50,240 nucleotides of DNA from an uncultured Aequorivita sp. Its GTDB lineage: Bacteria; Bacteroidota; Bacteroidia; Flavobacteriales; Flavobacteriaceae. Below are positions 1 to 10,580 of this stretch, one piece after another. The stretch spans positions 1-50,240 of the forward strand of contig CAKZLK010000012.1 in NCBI GenBank assembly GCA_937125455.1, given 5' to 3'. Position numbers and translations under genes: made by a program. The first letter of the stretch is position 1. Each line of letters opens with the position of its first letter. Under the pieces are notes generated by a model, which was not told the origin of the DNA, did not search any database, and saw only the letters and a list, made by a program, of their open reading frames with translations.

Positions 1-756
1 GGCTTTCCCAATGGCTTCTTTTGCTCTATTGGCTCCTGAGGAAGTTGCACTTCCCATAATAGCAGTTCCGCTATTTGCAAGTACTGTTTTAGCATCACGA
101 AGGTCAATGTTTTGCGTGTAATGGTGTGTAATCACTTCAGCAATACCACGAGCAGCGGTGGCCAAAACTTCATCAGCTTTTGAGAATCCTGCTTTAAAAC
201 CAAGATTTCCATAAACTTCACGCAATTTATTGTTGTTGATAACCACTAACGAATCTACATTTTGACGTAGTTTTTCAACCCCAATATGAGCTTGGTCGTT
301 TCTGGTTTTTCCTTCAAACTGAAATGGAATTGTTACAATTCCCACAGTAAGAATATCCATATCCTTTGCCATTTTTGCAATGATTGGCGCTGCACCTGTA
401 CCCGTGCCGCCACCCATTCCGGCTGTGATGAAAATCATTTTGGTATTGGTGGTAAGCATGCTGCGAATTTCTTCCATACTTTCCACAGCAGATTGCTCCC
501 CAACTTTTGGGTTTGCGCCTGCTCCCAATCCTTCTGTTAACGAAACACCTAATTGGATCTTGATTGGCACTGGGCTATTCTCCAACGCTTGTGCATCTGT
601 ATTACATATTACAAAGTCAACCCCCTTTATGCCCTGACTGAACATATGGTTAATTGCGTTACTTCCTCCACCGCCTACTCCAATCACCTTAATCACGTTG
701 GATTGGTTTTTTGGCAGATCGAATGAAATGTTGTCAAATTCTGTTTTGCTGCTCAT
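1..756 (-). CDS. ftsZ: Cell division GTPase FtsZ (3' end outside window)
   Basis: Tubulin-like GTPase that polymerises into the cytoplasmic division ring. The reading frame is open from an ATG at 756 to the left edge, giving the first 252 residues; the C-terminal part lies outside. The N-terminal glycine-rich loop (IGVGGGGSNA, about residues 25-34) and the tubulin signature GGGTGTG (115-121) are intact, as is the NTDAQAL segment. It is the last visible gene of the dcw cluster, 39 bp downstream of ftsA on the same strand, the usual position. No promoter was seen in the short gap, so it is probably co-transcribed with ftsA. The identification is secure; the gene is partial only because of the window edge. 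Confidence 0.97.
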   Translation of the reverse strand, partial: MSSKTEFDNISFDLPKNQSNVIKVIGVGGGGSNAINHMFSQGIKGVDFVICNTDAQALENSPVPIKIQLGVSLTEGLGAGANPKVGEQSAVESMEEIRSMLTTNTKMIFITAGMGGGTGTGAAPIIAKMAKDMDILTVGIVTIPFQFEGKTRNDQAHIGVEKLRQNVDSLVVINNNKLREVYGNLGFKAGFSKADEVLATAARGIAEVITHHYTQNIDLRDAKTVLANSGTAIMGSATSSGANRAKEAIGKA

Positions 757-795
757 ATTTTTTCTATTTGTGATCTTTCTTTTTTCAATTTTTCA

Positions 796-2160
796 TTACT
801 CGGCGTTATCCAAAAATTCTTTGAATTTTTCAGCCCATTTATCAAAAAATCGTTTAGATGATTTTGATTCTTTTTCTTTGTTCTTTTTTTCCTTTTTTCC
901 AGTCTCGATTTCCGTATCGGTTTCTGGTTTTGTTGTGTTTTCCTCTTCTTGTTTTGTGGTTTCTTCGTGTGAAAAACGCTTCATTAGCGAAGATTTTTCT
1001 TTGCTTTCTAAGCTATTCAAAACTAATCCAACTGCAGTTGCATACATTGGGCTGGTAGTTTCTGCATCACTATCACCCGCCAAATGCTCATTCGGATAAC
1101 CAATGCGGGTATCCATTCCTGTGATGTATTCAACAAGTTGTTTAATATGTTGAAGCTGCGCTCCACCTCCAGTAAGTACTATTCCGGCAATAAGCTTCTT
1201 TTTTTGGTCTTCGTGTCCATAATTTTTGATTTCCATATACACCTGCTCAATGATTTCAATAACACGTGCATGGATTATTTTTGAAAGGTTTTTTAAGCTT
1301 ATCTCTTTCGGCTCTCTGCCTCTTAAACCTGGAATAGAAACTATTTCGTTGTCTTTGTTTTCCCCGGGCCATGCTGAGCCAAACTTTATTTTCAGAAGTT
1401 CCGCTTGTTTTTCAATGATGGAGCAACCTTCCTTTATGTCCTCGGTAATCACATTTCCCCCGAAAGGAATTACTGCTGTATGGCGTATGATACCGTCTTT
1501 AAAAATTGCCAAATCAGTTGTTCCTCCCCCTATATCAATCAATGCAACACCAGCTTCTTTTTCCTCTTGGCTCAAAACCGCTTTTGCTGAAGCCAGAGGC
1601 TCCAAAGTAATTGCAGATAGTTCTAAACCTGCACTTTTTATACATCTTCCAACATTTCTAATAGAAGAAACCTGCCCTACAACTACATGAAAATTGGCTT
1701 CCAAACGTGCGCCATACATTCCGATAGGCTCTTTTATTTCAGCTTGTCCATCAACTTTAAAATCTTGTGGCAATACATGCAATATTTCTTCACCAGGAAG
1801 CATGACCAACTTATGAACTTGGTTACAAAGACGGTCAATATCCTCTTCCTTTATGACATCTTCACCATTGGAGCGAGTAATATAATCACTATGTTGAAGA
1901 CTCCTAATATGCTGGCCGGCAATACCAACGACCACTTCCTTTATCTTCATTCCTGAAGAAGTTTCAGCATCTTGTACCGCCTGCTGAATGGATTGAATGG
2001 TTTGGGTAATATTGTTCACAACACCGCGGTGCACACCCAAGCTCTTGGCTTTTCCAATACCCAATATTTCCATTTTGCCATACTCATTTTTCCTACCAAT
2101 CATAGCAACTATTTTGGTAGTTCCAATATCCAATCCTACAGCAATATTATCGTTTTCCAT
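796..2160 (-). CDS. ftsA: Cell division protein FtsA
   Basis: Actin-like ATPase that tethers FtsZ to the membrane. From the ATG at 2160 the protein has 454 residues. It starts MENDNIAVGLDIGTTK, which contains the phosphate-1 loop, and has the second phosphate motif IDIGGGTTDLAIF near the middle. A long charged, low-complexity linker rich in Glu, Lys and Thr precedes a C-terminal amphipathic stretch (KRFFDKWAEKFKEFLDN) that fits the FtsA membrane-targeting helix. An upstream ATG at 2181 would add seven residues and overlap the end of ftsQ; the ATG at 2160 leaves a 4-bp gap and begins where FtsA homologues begin, so it is preferred. It lies between ftsQ and ftsZ. Confidence 0.96.
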   Translation of the reverse strand: MENDNIAVGLDIGTTKIVAMIGRKNEYGKMEILGIGKAKSLGVHRGVVNNITQTIQSIQQAVQDAETSSGMKIKEVVVGIAGQHIRSLQHSDYITRSNGEDVIKEEDIDRLCNQVHKLVMLPGEEILHVLPQDFKVDGQAEIKEPIGMYGARLEANFHVVVGQVSSIRNVGRCIKSAGLELSAITLEPLASAKAVLSQEEKEAGVALIDIGGGTTDLAIFKDGIIRHTAVIPFGGNVITEDIKEGCSIIEKQAELLKIKFGSAWPGENKDNEIVSIPGLRGREPKEISLKNLSKIIHARVIEIIEQVYMEIKNYGHEDQKKKLIAGIVLTGGGAQLQHIKQLVEYITGMDTRIGYPNEHLAGDSDAETTSPMYATAVGLVLNSLESKEKSSLMKRFSHEETTKQEEENTTKPETDTEIETGKKEKKNKEKESKSSKRFFDKWAEKFKEFLDNAE

Positions 2161-2164
2161 GACC

Positions 2165-2881
2165 TTACTTTTTTGTGGCAATTACCTGACTGTCAAACTT
2201 CAGGTTTACCATATTGTATCCATAAAGCGTGCTGTCCTGTTTTGTTTTTTTATAAAACGCTTTAAAGTTTTGAAACTTTTTTTCAATGTTTTCCGGTTTT
2301 CCGAAAAGAACTTTAAAATTTACTTTTCGAAGCTCCAACTCAATATCACCATTCGCTTTTTCATTTAAACCTACTACGCTACTTCTCATAAATTCATCAT
2401 TCTCAATTTTAAGCAACAATGGGGTAACTTCGTTGAAACTATTTTTTGAAGTTCCAGTAATTATGGGTACTCTCGCAGAATAAACATCAGACAACGGCAT
2501 CTTCTTTCCGTCTGCATCCAAGTAATAATCCGGCGAAGCAGATACTCTGCCTATAGGTTTGCGCTGTTCAATTTTTGCCCCCAAAGTACCGTCAACCGAT
2601 ACATAGACCTGAGCATCACGAACCATGGGGTTTTCCCGAAGCCGTTGCTCCATCTTCTTCAAAACTAAAGTTTCTTTACCTATGCTCGTAACCTTATCAT
2701 GATTTTGTATCAACAATTTATTAACTGTATTATAAGTGATGAAAGGGCTATTTTCATCCACAAACTCCACATCTAATTTGTTGATTTTTCTGGCATCATT
2801 TCGCTTTTTACTAAAACTGAAAAGAAAGGCCATCAAACCGAGTAGGAAAATAAATTTTATGATTTCGATACTACGCTTCAT
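2165..2881 (-). CDS. ftsQ: Cell division protein FtsQ/DivIB
   Basis: Bitopic membrane protein of the divisome, 238 residues. A short cytoplasmic N terminus is followed by one membrane segment (about residues 8-24), then a POTRA-like periplasmic region beginning near DVEFVDENSPFITYNTVNKLL. The segment NPMVRDAQVYVSVDGTLGAKIEQRKPIGRV is typical of FtsQ in Bacteroidota, which differs greatly from the E. coli protein. The start overlaps the end of murC by 11 bp, indicating translational coupling. Identification rests on this sequence pattern and on position between murC and ftsA. Confidence 0.92.
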   Translation of the reverse strand: MKRSIEIIKFIFLLGLMAFLFSFSKKRNDARKINKLDVEFVDENSPFITYNTVNKLLIQNHDKVTSIGKETLVLKKMEQRLRENPMVRDAQVYVSVDGTLGAKIEQRKPIGRVSASPDYYLDADGKKMPLSDVYSARVPIITGTSKNSFNEVTPLLLKIENDEFMRSSVVGLNEKANGDIELELRKVNFKVLFGKPENIEKKFQNFKAFYKKTKQDSTLYGYNMVNLKFDSQVIATKK

Positions 2882-4226
2882 TCTTCAATTTTTGGGTTAG
2901 CTTATTTACTTCGGCACCAATGTCTCCGGCACCTACCAGTAGTTTTATCCTGCATTTCGATTCCAATAATACTTCGGGCAAAGCTGATTTAAACACCACC
3001 CTTTTATTTTGCACATCTAACTGATTTAAAAGCCATTCTGACGTAATTCCTTCAATGGGTTCTTCACGCGCAGGATAAATATCCAACAAGACAACTTCGT
3101 CAAATTGGGAAAGACTTTTTGCGAAACCTGTTGCAAAATCCCTTGTTCTACTAAAAAGATGTGGCTGAAAAACAATCTGTTTATGATCCTTCGGATACAT
3201 TTCATCTACTGCTTGAAACAGTGCGTCAATTTCTGTTGGATGATGCGCATAATCATCTATCAAAATCAATTCATCTGTTTTTATTTTATACGAAAAACGA
3301 CGTTTCACACCTTTAAAAGATGCCAATGCTTTGGGCAGGCAATCGGTTGGGGAGCCTGCTAAAATTGCCATGCCCAAAGCCATAATGGCATTTGTAAGAT
3401 TATGGTGCCCAGGAAGATGGAAAGTTAAATTTTCCAAAGTTCTGTTCGGGGTTTTTAAATCGAAAATATAAGATCCATCTTTTATTTTTACGTTTTGTGC
3501 TTCGTAATCTGCCTCTTCTTCAATTGCAACGGTCATTCCATCCAACGGAAGATCATTTTTAATAAAAACATTTTCGTCCTTTTCAACCAAGCCAGCAAAA
3601 GTTCTAAAAGCGTTTTCTATTTCCGCAGCATCTCCATAAATATCTAAATGGTCGGCATCCATTGAGGTTACACAGGCAATATCTGGACGAAGTTGAAGAA
3701 ATGAACGGTCAAACTCATCAGCTTCCACCACAGTTATTTCACTGCCTTTGTAAATAAAATTTGAATTGTAGTTCTCTGCAATTCCTCCTAAAAACGCCGT
3801 TACTGGCATATTACATTCTGCCAGTAAATGTCCTAAAATAGCCGAGGTTGTAGTTTTACCATGTGTTCCAGCAACAGCAAGACAAAGTGTGTGTTTTGAA
3901 ACTTCGCCCAAAAGTTCGGCGCGTTTCATAATTGAAAATTCTTTAGAAAAGAAATAATTCAAAATTTTATTTGCCTTCGGAATTGCTGGCGTATAAACAA
4001 CCAACACATTTTTCTTTGAAAGGATTTCATTTTGAATTTCTGAAATTTCATCAATGAAAGTCACGGGAATTCCTTCAACAATCAATTCATCCGTTAAATC
4101 TGTTGACGTTTTATCATAACCAAAAACAGTTTTGCCCTGCATTTTAAAATAGCGCGCAAGCGCACTCATCCCGATGCCGCCGATACCGACGAAGTAGAAG
4201 GCTTGTATGTTTTTAAGGTTGTTCAA
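2871..4226 (-). CDS. murC: UDP-N-acetylmuramate--L-alanine ligase MurC
   Basis: ATP-dependent cytoplasmic ligase that adds L-Ala to UDP-MurNAc, the first amino acid of the peptidoglycan stem. 451 residues, normal for the family. The N-terminal nucleotide-sugar loop [11 protein letters not shown] (about 14-24), the ATP-binding motif GTHGKTTT (120-127), the DEFDRSF segment and the [10 protein letters not shown] motif of MurC are all present. The start overlaps the murG stop by 4 bp and the 3' end overlaps ftsQ, so these genes form a tightly packed operon. Nothing unusual was seen. Confidence 0.98.
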   Translation of the reverse strand: MNNLKNIQAFYFVGIGGIGMSALARYFKMQGKTVFGYDKTSTDLTDELIVEGIPVTFIDEISEIQNEILSKKNVLVVYTPAIPKANKILNYFFSKEFSIMKRAELLGEVSKHTLCLAVAGTHGKTTTSAILGHLLAECNMPVTAFLGGIAENYNSNFIYKGSEITVVEADEFDRSFLQLRPDIACVTSMDADHLDIYGDAAEIENAFRTFAGLVEKDENVFIKNDLPLDGMTVAIEEEADYEAQNVKIKDGSYIFDLKTPNRTLENLTFHLPGHHNLTNAIMALGMAILAGSPTDCLPKALASFKGVKRRFSYKIKTDELILIDDYAHHPTEIDALFQAVDEMYPKDHKQIVFQPHLFSRTRDFATGFAKSLSQFDEVVLLDIYPAREEPIEGITSEWLLNQLDVQNKRVVFKSALPEVLLESKCRIKLLVGAGDIGAEVNKLTQKLKNEA

Positions 4227-5317
4227 TTTTTATCTTTTAATAATTTTTCAATCTCTTCAACGATATCCCTTGTAGCGTTTGGCTTTGCTAGGTTTTTAAT
4301 GTTTTCTGAAAGCGTCTTCTGCTTTTCTTCGGAAGAAATCAATCCTGAAAATTCATTTTCAAAATTGGAATCCAGCTCACTTTCTTTAATTAACAATGCG
4401 GCATTTTTTTCTGAAATTGCCATCGCATTTTTTGTCTGGTGATCTTCGGCAACGTTGGGTGACGGGATAAAAATCACTGGTTTGCCCACCAAACACAATT
4501 CTGAAACTGAAAGTGCGCCAGCTCTTGATATAATAAAATCGCTCGCCGCATATGCCAAATCCATTCGGTTTAAAAAAGCATGAACCTGCACGCTATCGTT
4601 TCCTTTATTTTTATAGGTTTCTTCGTAAAATTTTCCACATTGCCAAATGACTTGCAAGCTGTTTTTTTCAAAAAATGGCAGTGATTTTGCAATCAATTGA
4701 TTTATTCGCCGCGCGCCCAAACTTCCACCAAAAACCAAAAGAGTTTTCTTTTCATTTTTCAAATTGAAGAAAGCCATTGCCTCTTCTTTTTTTGAGGAAA
4801 TATCCAGCAAATCCTGACGAACAGGATTGCCTGTAAGCTTTATTTTTTCCTTGGGAAAGAATTTTTCCATCCCTTCATAAGCCACACATATTTTTTGAAC
4901 TTTACTACTCAGCCATTTGTTTGTGATGCCAGCGTGACTGTTTTGCTCTTGAATCAAGCAAGGAATGCCTCGCAAAGCTGCCATTCGCAATAACGGAGCA
5001 CTAGCGTAGCCACCTGTTCCTATTGCTACATCGGGTTTAAAATCCTTTAGGATTTTCTGGGATTTCCGTAAACTTGAAACAAGTTTTAAGGGAAAAGCCA
5101 AATTTTGAAGCGACAAACTTCTTTGTAAACCTGAAATCCAAAGTCCCTTGATTTTATAACCAGCTTGAGGCACTTTCTCCATTTCCATTCTATCTTGTGC
5201 GCCTACAAACAAAAATTCAGCATCAGGGAAACGGATTTTTAACTCATTTGCAATAGCAACCGCCGGGTAAATATGACCTCCGGTTCCTCCGCCTGATATG
5301 ATGAATTTATGTTTCAA
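4223..5317 (-). CDS. murG: Lipid II synthase, GlcNAc transferase MurG
   Basis: Membrane-associated glycosyltransferase (GT28 family) that transfers GlcNAc from UDP-GlcNAc to lipid I, giving lipid II. 364 residues. The N-terminal acceptor-site loop [11 protein letters not shown] (about 9-19) is perfect, and the C-terminal donor-site region contains GSLGARRIN and [11 protein letters not shown]. It overlaps ftsW by 4 bp upstream and murC by 4 bp downstream, consistent with coupled translation in the dcw operon. Confidence 0.98.
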   Translation of the reverse strand: MKHKFIISGGGTGGHIYPAVAIANELKIRFPDAEFLFVGAQDRMEMEKVPQAGYKIKGLWISGLQRSLSLQNLAFPLKLVSSLRKSQKILKDFKPDVAIGTGGYASAPLLRMAALRGIPCLIQEQNSHAGITNKWLSSKVQKICVAYEGMEKFFPKEKIKLTGNPVRQDLLDISSKKEEAMAFFNLKNEKKTLLVFGGSLGARRINQLIAKSLPFFEKNSLQVIWQCGKFYEETYKNKGNDSVQVHAFLNRMDLAYAASDFIISRAGALSVSELCLVGKPVIFIPSPNVAEDHQTKNAMAISEKNAALLIKESELDSNFENEFSGLISSEEKQKTLSENIKNLAKPNATRDIVEEIEKLLKDKN

Positions 5318-6519
5318 ATTGCTTCGCTTAAAATATCCAATGGGTTTTCTTCTTTTTCTTCTTTAACAACAACTTCTCTTTTGGCACTTACGCTTAAAAC
5401 CATTCCCAGCGCCAAACACGTCATCCAAATGGAGGTTCCTCCACTACTTATCAACGGTAAGTTTTGACCAGTTACTGGAAATAGCTCGACCGCAACCGCC
5501 ATATTTATCATTGCCCGAAATACAATAGGCAAGCCAACACCTATGACGAGCAATTTTCCAAAAATGGAAGTTGATTTATGTGCGACAACAACAATTCTGA
5601 AAAGCAAAAACAGATAGAGAACCATTAAAAATAGACCACCTAGAAGGCCAAATTCTTCTACAATTATTGCGTAGATAAAATCTGAAGAAGACTGTGGCAA
5701 AAAGTTTTTCTGGACACTTTTACCTGGGCCCAAACCGGTTACACCACCAGAGGCTATTGCTATTTTCGCTTTTTCTATTTGATAATCTGCTTCTGTGTCT
5801 TTATCATCGCTGAAACTTTCAACACGACTAATCCAAGTATCTACACGGTTTGGAAATACGCCGGGAAATGCCTTCGCCGACAGCACAAATAGCGTTAGAA
5901 AAATCAAACCTGCGCCAAGTATGATTCCGAGATATTTCAGGGGATAACCACCTATAAAAACCAACATAACAATCATCGAAAAGAAAATGGCAGTCGTAGA
6001 AAAGTTAGCTGGAAGAATTAAGGCTAGTACAATAAATACAGGAACCCAAAGTGGCAAGATTGTTTCTTTGAAAGTAACAGCCTTATCCTTTATCCGTGAT
6101 AAATAACGTGCAACATAAGTCATTAAAACAACACCTGCCAAAGTGGAAGTCTGAAAAGTAACACCCACAAAAGGCACACGAATCCAACGGCTCGCGTTGG
6201 CACCTTCAATAGTTGTGCCTTCCGCCATAGTAATAATCAAAAGCAATATTACTACTGGAATTGCAATAATGGAAAGCCCACGGAAGTAATGATATGGAAT
6301 TTTGTGAACACCATACAGAATGACAAACCCTAATACTAAATGTGCAAAATGTTTAAACAGATATGGAAGCGTACTACCATCACCATACAAATAAGCGAGG
6401 TTACTGCTTGCGCTGTATACAGGCAAAAAGGAAAAGAGCGCCAACAGACCAACTACCCCCCAGATTGCTCGATCGCCTTGTATGTACTGAAAAATATTTT
6501 TCACTTTTGCTATTTTCAA
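5314..6519 (-). CDS. ftsW: SEDS peptidoglycan polymerase FtsW
   Basis: Polytopic inner-membrane protein of the SEDS family that polymerises lipid II at the division site with the class B PBP FtsI. 401 residues with about ten hydrophobic segments. The family signature near the C terminus, [19 protein letters not shown], is present, as are [32 protein letters not shown], which forms the conserved periplasmic loop. It lies between murD and murG and overlaps murG by 4 bp. Position in the dcw cluster favours FtsW over RodA. Confidence 0.96.
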   Translation of the reverse strand: MKIAKVKNIFQYIQGDRAIWGVVGLLALFSFLPVYSASSNLAYLYGDGSTLPYLFKHFAHLVLGFVILYGVHKIPYHYFRGLSIIAIPVVILLLIITMAEGTTIEGANASRWIRVPFVGVTFQTSTLAGVVLMTYVARYLSRIKDKAVTFKETILPLWVPVFIVLALILPANFSTTAIFFSMIVMLVFIGGYPLKYLGIILGAGLIFLTLFVLSAKAFPGVFPNRVDTWISRVESFSDDKDTEADYQIEKAKIAIASGGVTGLGPGKSVQKNFLPQSSSDFIYAIIVEEFGLLGGLFLMVLYLFLLFRIVVVAHKSTSIFGKLLVIGVGLPIVFRAMINMAVAVELFPVTGQNLPLISSGGTSIWMTCLALGMVLSVSAKREVVVKEEKEENPLDILSEAI

Positions 6520-6541
6520 TTTTCGTTATCTTTCGATTGAT

Positions 6542-7879
6542 CTATAGATTTCTAACTGCTTCCTTAAACTGTCTGCCGCGGTCTTCGTAGTTTTCAAACA
6601 AATCAAAACTCGCACAGGCTGGGGAAAGAAGGACCGTATTATTTCTTTCAGCCAATTTGTATGCAACTTGTACAGCCATTGCCATAGAATCTGTCTCAAT
6701 TATGGTGTCAACAACGTTTCCAAAGGCATTAATGATTTTTTCATTGTCTACCCCTAAACAGATTATTGCCTTTACTTTTTCGTTTACCAATGGCAAAAGT
6801 TCGCTGTAGTCGTTTCCTTTATCCACCCCACCTAAAATCCAAACGGTTGGGTTTTCCATACTGTCCAACGCAAAAAATGTTGCATTTACGTTCGTAGCCT
6901 TGGAATCGTTTATATACATTACGTTGTTGATTTTCAAAACCTTTTCAAGTCGGTGTTCAACACCTTGAAATCCTTCTAAACTTTCACGAATGGTTTGCTT
7001 TCTAATTCTTAATAAAGTGGCGACCGTTGAAGCTGCCATTGCATTTTTTACATTGTGTTCTCCTTGAATTCCTATTGTTGCGATTGGCATAGTAATTTGA
7101 TTGTTATCTATTGTTATTATTATTTCGTTATTTCTTTTGAATGCTCCCTGATTCAGTTCTTTTTTAGTTGAAAAAGGCAGTGGTTGCGATTTGATTGGGT
7201 TTTGCGAAAGCCATTTCAGTATTTCTGCGTCATCTGCGTCATAAATGAAATAATCCTGCGAGGTTTGGTTCATCGTTATCCTGAATTTTGCAGCGATATA
7301 ATTTTCATATTTGTAATCATATCTGTCTAAATGATCCGGACTTAAATTGGTCAAAACTGCGATGTGTGGCGCAAAGGTTTCAATTCCGTCAAGCTGAAAA
7401 CTACTGAGCTCGAGTACGAAATTCTCATACTTTTCCTCGGAAACTTGTTCAGCAAAACTCTTCCCAATGTTTCCTCCCAGAGCCACATTCAATCCTCCAT
7501 TTTTTAGCAATTCATAGGTCAAGCTTGCCGTTGTGGTTTTTCCGTTGCTTCCAGTGATTCCTACGATTGTTGCTTTTGTATATTTTGCAGCAAATTCAAT
7601 TTCTGAAATAACTTTCACTCCTTTTTCGTGCAACTTTTTGATGATCGGAGCCTTATCGGGAATTCCCGGACTTTTCATCACAATGTCTGCGGAAAGGATT
7701 TTTTCTTCGGAATGGCCTTCATCTTCCCATTCAATCCCATTATTTATAAGAACTTGTTTGTACTTCTCTTTTATCTTTCCGAAGTCTGAAACAAATACTT
7801 CAAACCCCTTCTTTAATCCTAAAATGGCTGTTCCAACTCCACTTTCGCCTCCACCCAAAATCACCAACCGCTGTTTCAC
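6542..7879 (-). CDS. murD: UDP-N-acetylmuramoyl-L-alanine--D-glutamate ligase MurD
   Basis: Cytoplasmic ligase adding D-Glu to UDP-MurNAc-L-Ala. 445 residues. It starts with a nucleotide-binding loop (LGGGESGVGTAIL), followed by the ATP-binding motif GSNGKTTT (110-117), the LSPDHLDRY segment of the central domain and YINDSKATN in the linker to the C-terminal domain, all typical of MurD. It lies 1 bp downstream of the mraY stop and 22 bp upstream of ftsW. Confidence 0.98.
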   Translation of the reverse strand: MKQRLVILGGGESGVGTAILGLKKGFEVFVSDFGKIKEKYKQVLINNGIEWEDEGHSEEKILSADIVMKSPGIPDKAPIIKKLHEKGVKVISEIEFAAKYTKATIVGITGSNGKTTTASLTYELLKNGGLNVALGGNIGKSFAEQVSEEKYENFVLELSSFQLDGIETFAPHIAVLTNLSPDHLDRYDYKYENYIAAKFRITMNQTSQDYFIYDADDAEILKWLSQNPIKSQPLPFSTKKELNQGAFKRNNEIIITIDNNQITMPIATIGIQGEHNVKNAMAASTVATLLRIRKQTIRESLEGFQGVEHRLEKVLKINNVMYINDSKATNVNATFFALDSMENPTVWILGGVDKGNDYSELLPLVNEKVKAIICLGVDNEKIINAFGNVVDTIIETDSMAMAVQVAYKLAERNNTVLLSPACASFDLFENYEDRGRQFKEAVRNL

Positions 7880-7880
7880 T

Positions 7881-9113
7881 TTATCTAATTTTTAGTGTAA
7901 CAATGGTGATAATTGCCAGAAAAATTCCCACGATCCAAAATCGTGTTACAATCTTACTTTCGTGAAATCCTTTTATTTGATAATGATGATGAAGCGGCGA
8001 CATTCTAAATATGCGTCTTCCTTCACCAAACTTTTTCTTTGTGTATTTAAACCAACCCACCTGCAAAACCACTGAAAGATTTTCCATCAGAAAAATTCCG
8101 CAAAGAATTGGTATCAATAATTCCTTTCGAACTGCAATCGCGATTACCGCTATTATTCCACCAATAGTTAAACTTCCCGTATCACCCATAAATACTTGCG
8201 CTGGATAGGTGTTGTACCATAAAAATCCGATAAGAGCTCCTACGAATGCGGTTATGAAAATGGTCATCTCACCTGTGTTTGGGATGTACATAATATTCAA
8301 ATAGTCTGAGAAGATCACGTTACCAGAAACCCAAGCAAAAAGTGCGAGCGTAACCCCAATAATTGCCGAAGTTCCCGCCGCGAGTCCATCAATTCCATCA
8401 GTAAGATTGGCACCATTTGAGACTGCGGTGATTATAAAAATTACAATAGGGATAAAAATCAACCACACATAACTCTTATAGTTTTCCCCGGCCCAACTGA
8501 TTAATTCTGAATAATTAAATTCGTTTTCTTTTACAAAAGGAATGGTGGTCAGCATGGCTTTATCCTTCACATAAAATTCATTGGTTGGCCCCTTTGCTAT
8601 TATTTCAGTTTCCGTCCCTGGATCAGCAATAGTTCGTTGAACAACAATATCTGGATGAAAGTACATTGTGGCGCCTACAAAAATTCCCAAGCCAACTTGA
8701 CCGATGATTTTAAATTTTCCAGGCAAGCCTTGCTTATCATTTTTAAATTTTTTGATGTAATCATCAATAAAGCCAATTGTTCCCATCCAAAGTGTGGTTA
8801 CAATAAGCAGGATTACATATATATTTTCAAGTTTTGCAAAAAGTAAAACTGGAACCAGAGTTGCGAGAATTATTATTATTCCTCCCATAGTTGGGGTTCC
8901 CGCTTTCTCGTTTTGGCCTTCTAAACCTAGGTCACGAATAGATTCACCAACTTGTTTTCTTCTTAAATAATTGATTATTTTTTTTCCGTAAACTGAAGCA
9001 ATAAAAAGCGAAAGAATAACTGCCAAAATAGCCCGGAACGTAATGAAGTTGAACAACCCCGCACCCGGCAAATCATATGTTTTATCCAAATATTCAAAGA
9101 GATAATAAAGCAT
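7881..9113 (-). CDS. mraY: Phospho-MurNAc-pentapeptide translocase MraY
   Basis: Integral membrane enzyme that transfers phospho-MurNAc-pentapeptide to undecaprenyl phosphate, forming lipid I. 410 residues, longer than the roughly 360 of the E. coli enzyme because of a hydrophilic insert after the fifth hydrophobic segment (about residues 165-215), a length usual in Bacteroidota. The catalytic Asp motifs are visible: [24 protein letters not shown] and [11 protein letters not shown], plus the C-terminal [14 protein letters not shown]. It lies between murE (3-bp gap) and murD (1-bp gap). Confidence 0.97.
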   Translation of the reverse strand: MLYYLFEYLDKTYDLPGAGLFNFITFRAILAVILSLFIASVYGKKIINYLRRKQVGESIRDLGLEGQNEKAGTPTMGGIIIILATLVPVLLFAKLENIYVILLIVTTLWMGTIGFIDDYIKKFKNDKQGLPGKFKIIGQVGLGIFVGATMYFHPDIVVQRTIADPGTETEIIAKGPTNEFYVKDKAMLTTIPFVKENEFNYSELISWAGENYKSYVWLIFIPIVIFIITAVSNGANLTDGIDGLAAGTSAIIGVTLALFAWVSGNVIFSDYLNIMYIPNTGEMTIFITAFVGALIGFLWYNTYPAQVFMGDTGSLTIGGIIAVIAIAVRKELLIPILCGIFLMENLSVVLQVGWFKYTKKKFGEGRRIFRMSPLHHHYQIKGFHESKIVTRFWIVGIFLAIITIVTLKIR

Positions 9114-9116
9114 TGG

Positions 9117-10580
9117 CTATTTGTTTAGGGTTGCTAAAAGTTGGTTTACTATTTTAAAATCATCAAAATCGAAGCGTTCTCCGTTAATTTCCTGATAGGT
9201 TTCATGGCCTTTTCCAGCAATCAAAATAATGTCATTTTCATTCGCCATTTGGCAGGCAGCCTTAATGGCCTCCTTTCTATTTGTGATTGAAATTGTTTTT
9301 TTATAATGTTCTGCCGGCACGCCTGTTTCAATCTGCTCAATAATTTTTTCTGGATTTTCTGTTCGTGGATTGTCGCTAGTGAAAACCACTTTTGTACTCA
9401 ATGAAGCCGCTATATTTCCCATTAACGGACGTTTTTGCGCATCGCGATCGCCACCACAACCTACAACTGTAATTACCTCTTCATTTCCAGTGCGGATACT
9501 ATTTATTGTTTCCAATACGTTTTTCAGAGCGTCTGGAGTGTGTGCGTAATCAACAATTGCGGTGATTTTCTTTTCCGATATCAAGTATTGAAAACGACCA
9601 CCTACGCTATCCAAAGTGCTCATAATTTGAAGGGTTTCAAGCTTCTCCAATCCCAAGAGCTGGGCCGTTCCATAAATTGCAAGTAGATTATATGCATTAA
9701 AACCACCAATCAATTTTACCCACAATTCTTGATTGTTTATCTTCAAAAGCTGACCTGTGAATTGGCTTTCCAAAACTTGAGCTTTATAATCCGCATAGGT
9801 TTTCAAAGCGTATGTTTTCTTAATAGCTTTTGTATTTTGAAGCATTACCACTCCATTTTTATCATCAATATTTACTAATGCGAAGGCGGTTTTCGGCAAT
9901 TGATCAAAGAAAGATTTTTTTACATCGCGGTATTCCGCGAAATCTTTGTGATAATCCAAATGGTCATGGGAAAGGTTTGTGAAGACGCCTCCAACAAAAT
10001 GAAGTGCTTCTGTGCGTTTTTGATGGATTCCGTGGGAACTTACTTCCATAAAACAAAATTCTGCGCCAGCATCCACCATTTTACGTAGATATTTGTTTAT
10101 CGTCAATGAATCCGGCGTAGTATGTGTTGCTTTATATTCCACATCACCGACCATAATTTTTACGGTGGAAAGTAAGCCAGCTTCCATTCCGGCTTTTTTG
10201 AAAAGCTGATATAAAAGTGAAGAAACGGTTGTTTTTCCATTGGTTCCGGTTATTCCAACAAGTTTCAATTCCTCTGAAGGATTTCCGTAATAGTTGGCGG
10301 CCATAATAGCCAAAGCTTTATGTGAATCGGACACCTGTATATACGTAATTCCGTTTACAATATCCTCAGGTAAAGTTTCACAAATAATAGCTAAAGCTCC
10401 TTGATCAGCAGCCTTTTTAATAAACTGATGTCCGTCTGAAAGAGTTCCCTTTATCGCAACAAAAACGTCATTTAAAGAAACTTTCCGCGAATCAAACTCC
10501 AAATTGTTTATAGCCACCGAAGTGCTTCCTACGACGCTTTCGATGGTAACTTTATACAATATGTCTTTTAGTAATATCAA
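9117..10580 (-). CDS. murE: UDP-MurNAc-tripeptide synthetase MurE (meso-DAP type)
   Basis: Cytoplasmic ligase adding the third stem-peptide residue. 487 residues. The ATP-binding motif TGTNGKTTVS (111-120), the THTTPDSLTI segment and the LSHDHLDYH motif are present. The specificity motif reads DNPR (in SDNPRTENP), which in this family indicates meso-diaminopimelate rather than lysine as substrate. The stop overlaps nothing downstream, but the start overlaps ftsI by 4 bp. The gene is intact and typical. Confidence 0.97.
   Translation of the reverse strand: MILLKDILYKVTIESVVGSTSVAINNLEFDSRKVSLNDVFVAIKGTLSDGHQFIKKAADQGALAIICETLPEDIVNGITYIQVSDSHKALAIMAANYYGNPSEELKLVGITGTNGKTTVSSLLYQLFKKAGMEAGLLSTVKIMVGDVEYKATHTTPDSLTINKYLRKMVDAGAEFCFMEVSSHGIHQKRTEALHFVGGVFTNLSHDHLDYHKDFAEYRDVKKSFFDQLPKTAFALVNIDDKNGVVMLQNTKAIKKTYALKTYADYKAQVLESQFTGQLLKINNQELWVKLIGGFNAYNLLAIYGTAQLLGLEKLETLQIMSTLDSVGGRFQYLISEKKITAIVDYAHTPDALKNVLETINSIRTGNEEVITVVGCGGDRDAQKRPLMGNIAASLSTKVVFTSDNPRTENPEKIIEQIETGVPAEHYKKTISITNRKEAIKAACQMANENDIILIAGKGHETYQEINGERFDFDDFKIVNQLLATLNK

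Noticed and set aside
698-1099. Plus-strand open frame opposite ftsA
   Set aside because: It is antisense to a well-supported gene, is Phe/Ser-rich as expected of a shadow frame, and has no known motif.
2161-2181. Longer FtsA start at 2181
   Set aside because: It overlaps the ftsQ end and adds seven residues not expected before the conserved ENDNIAVGLDIG start.
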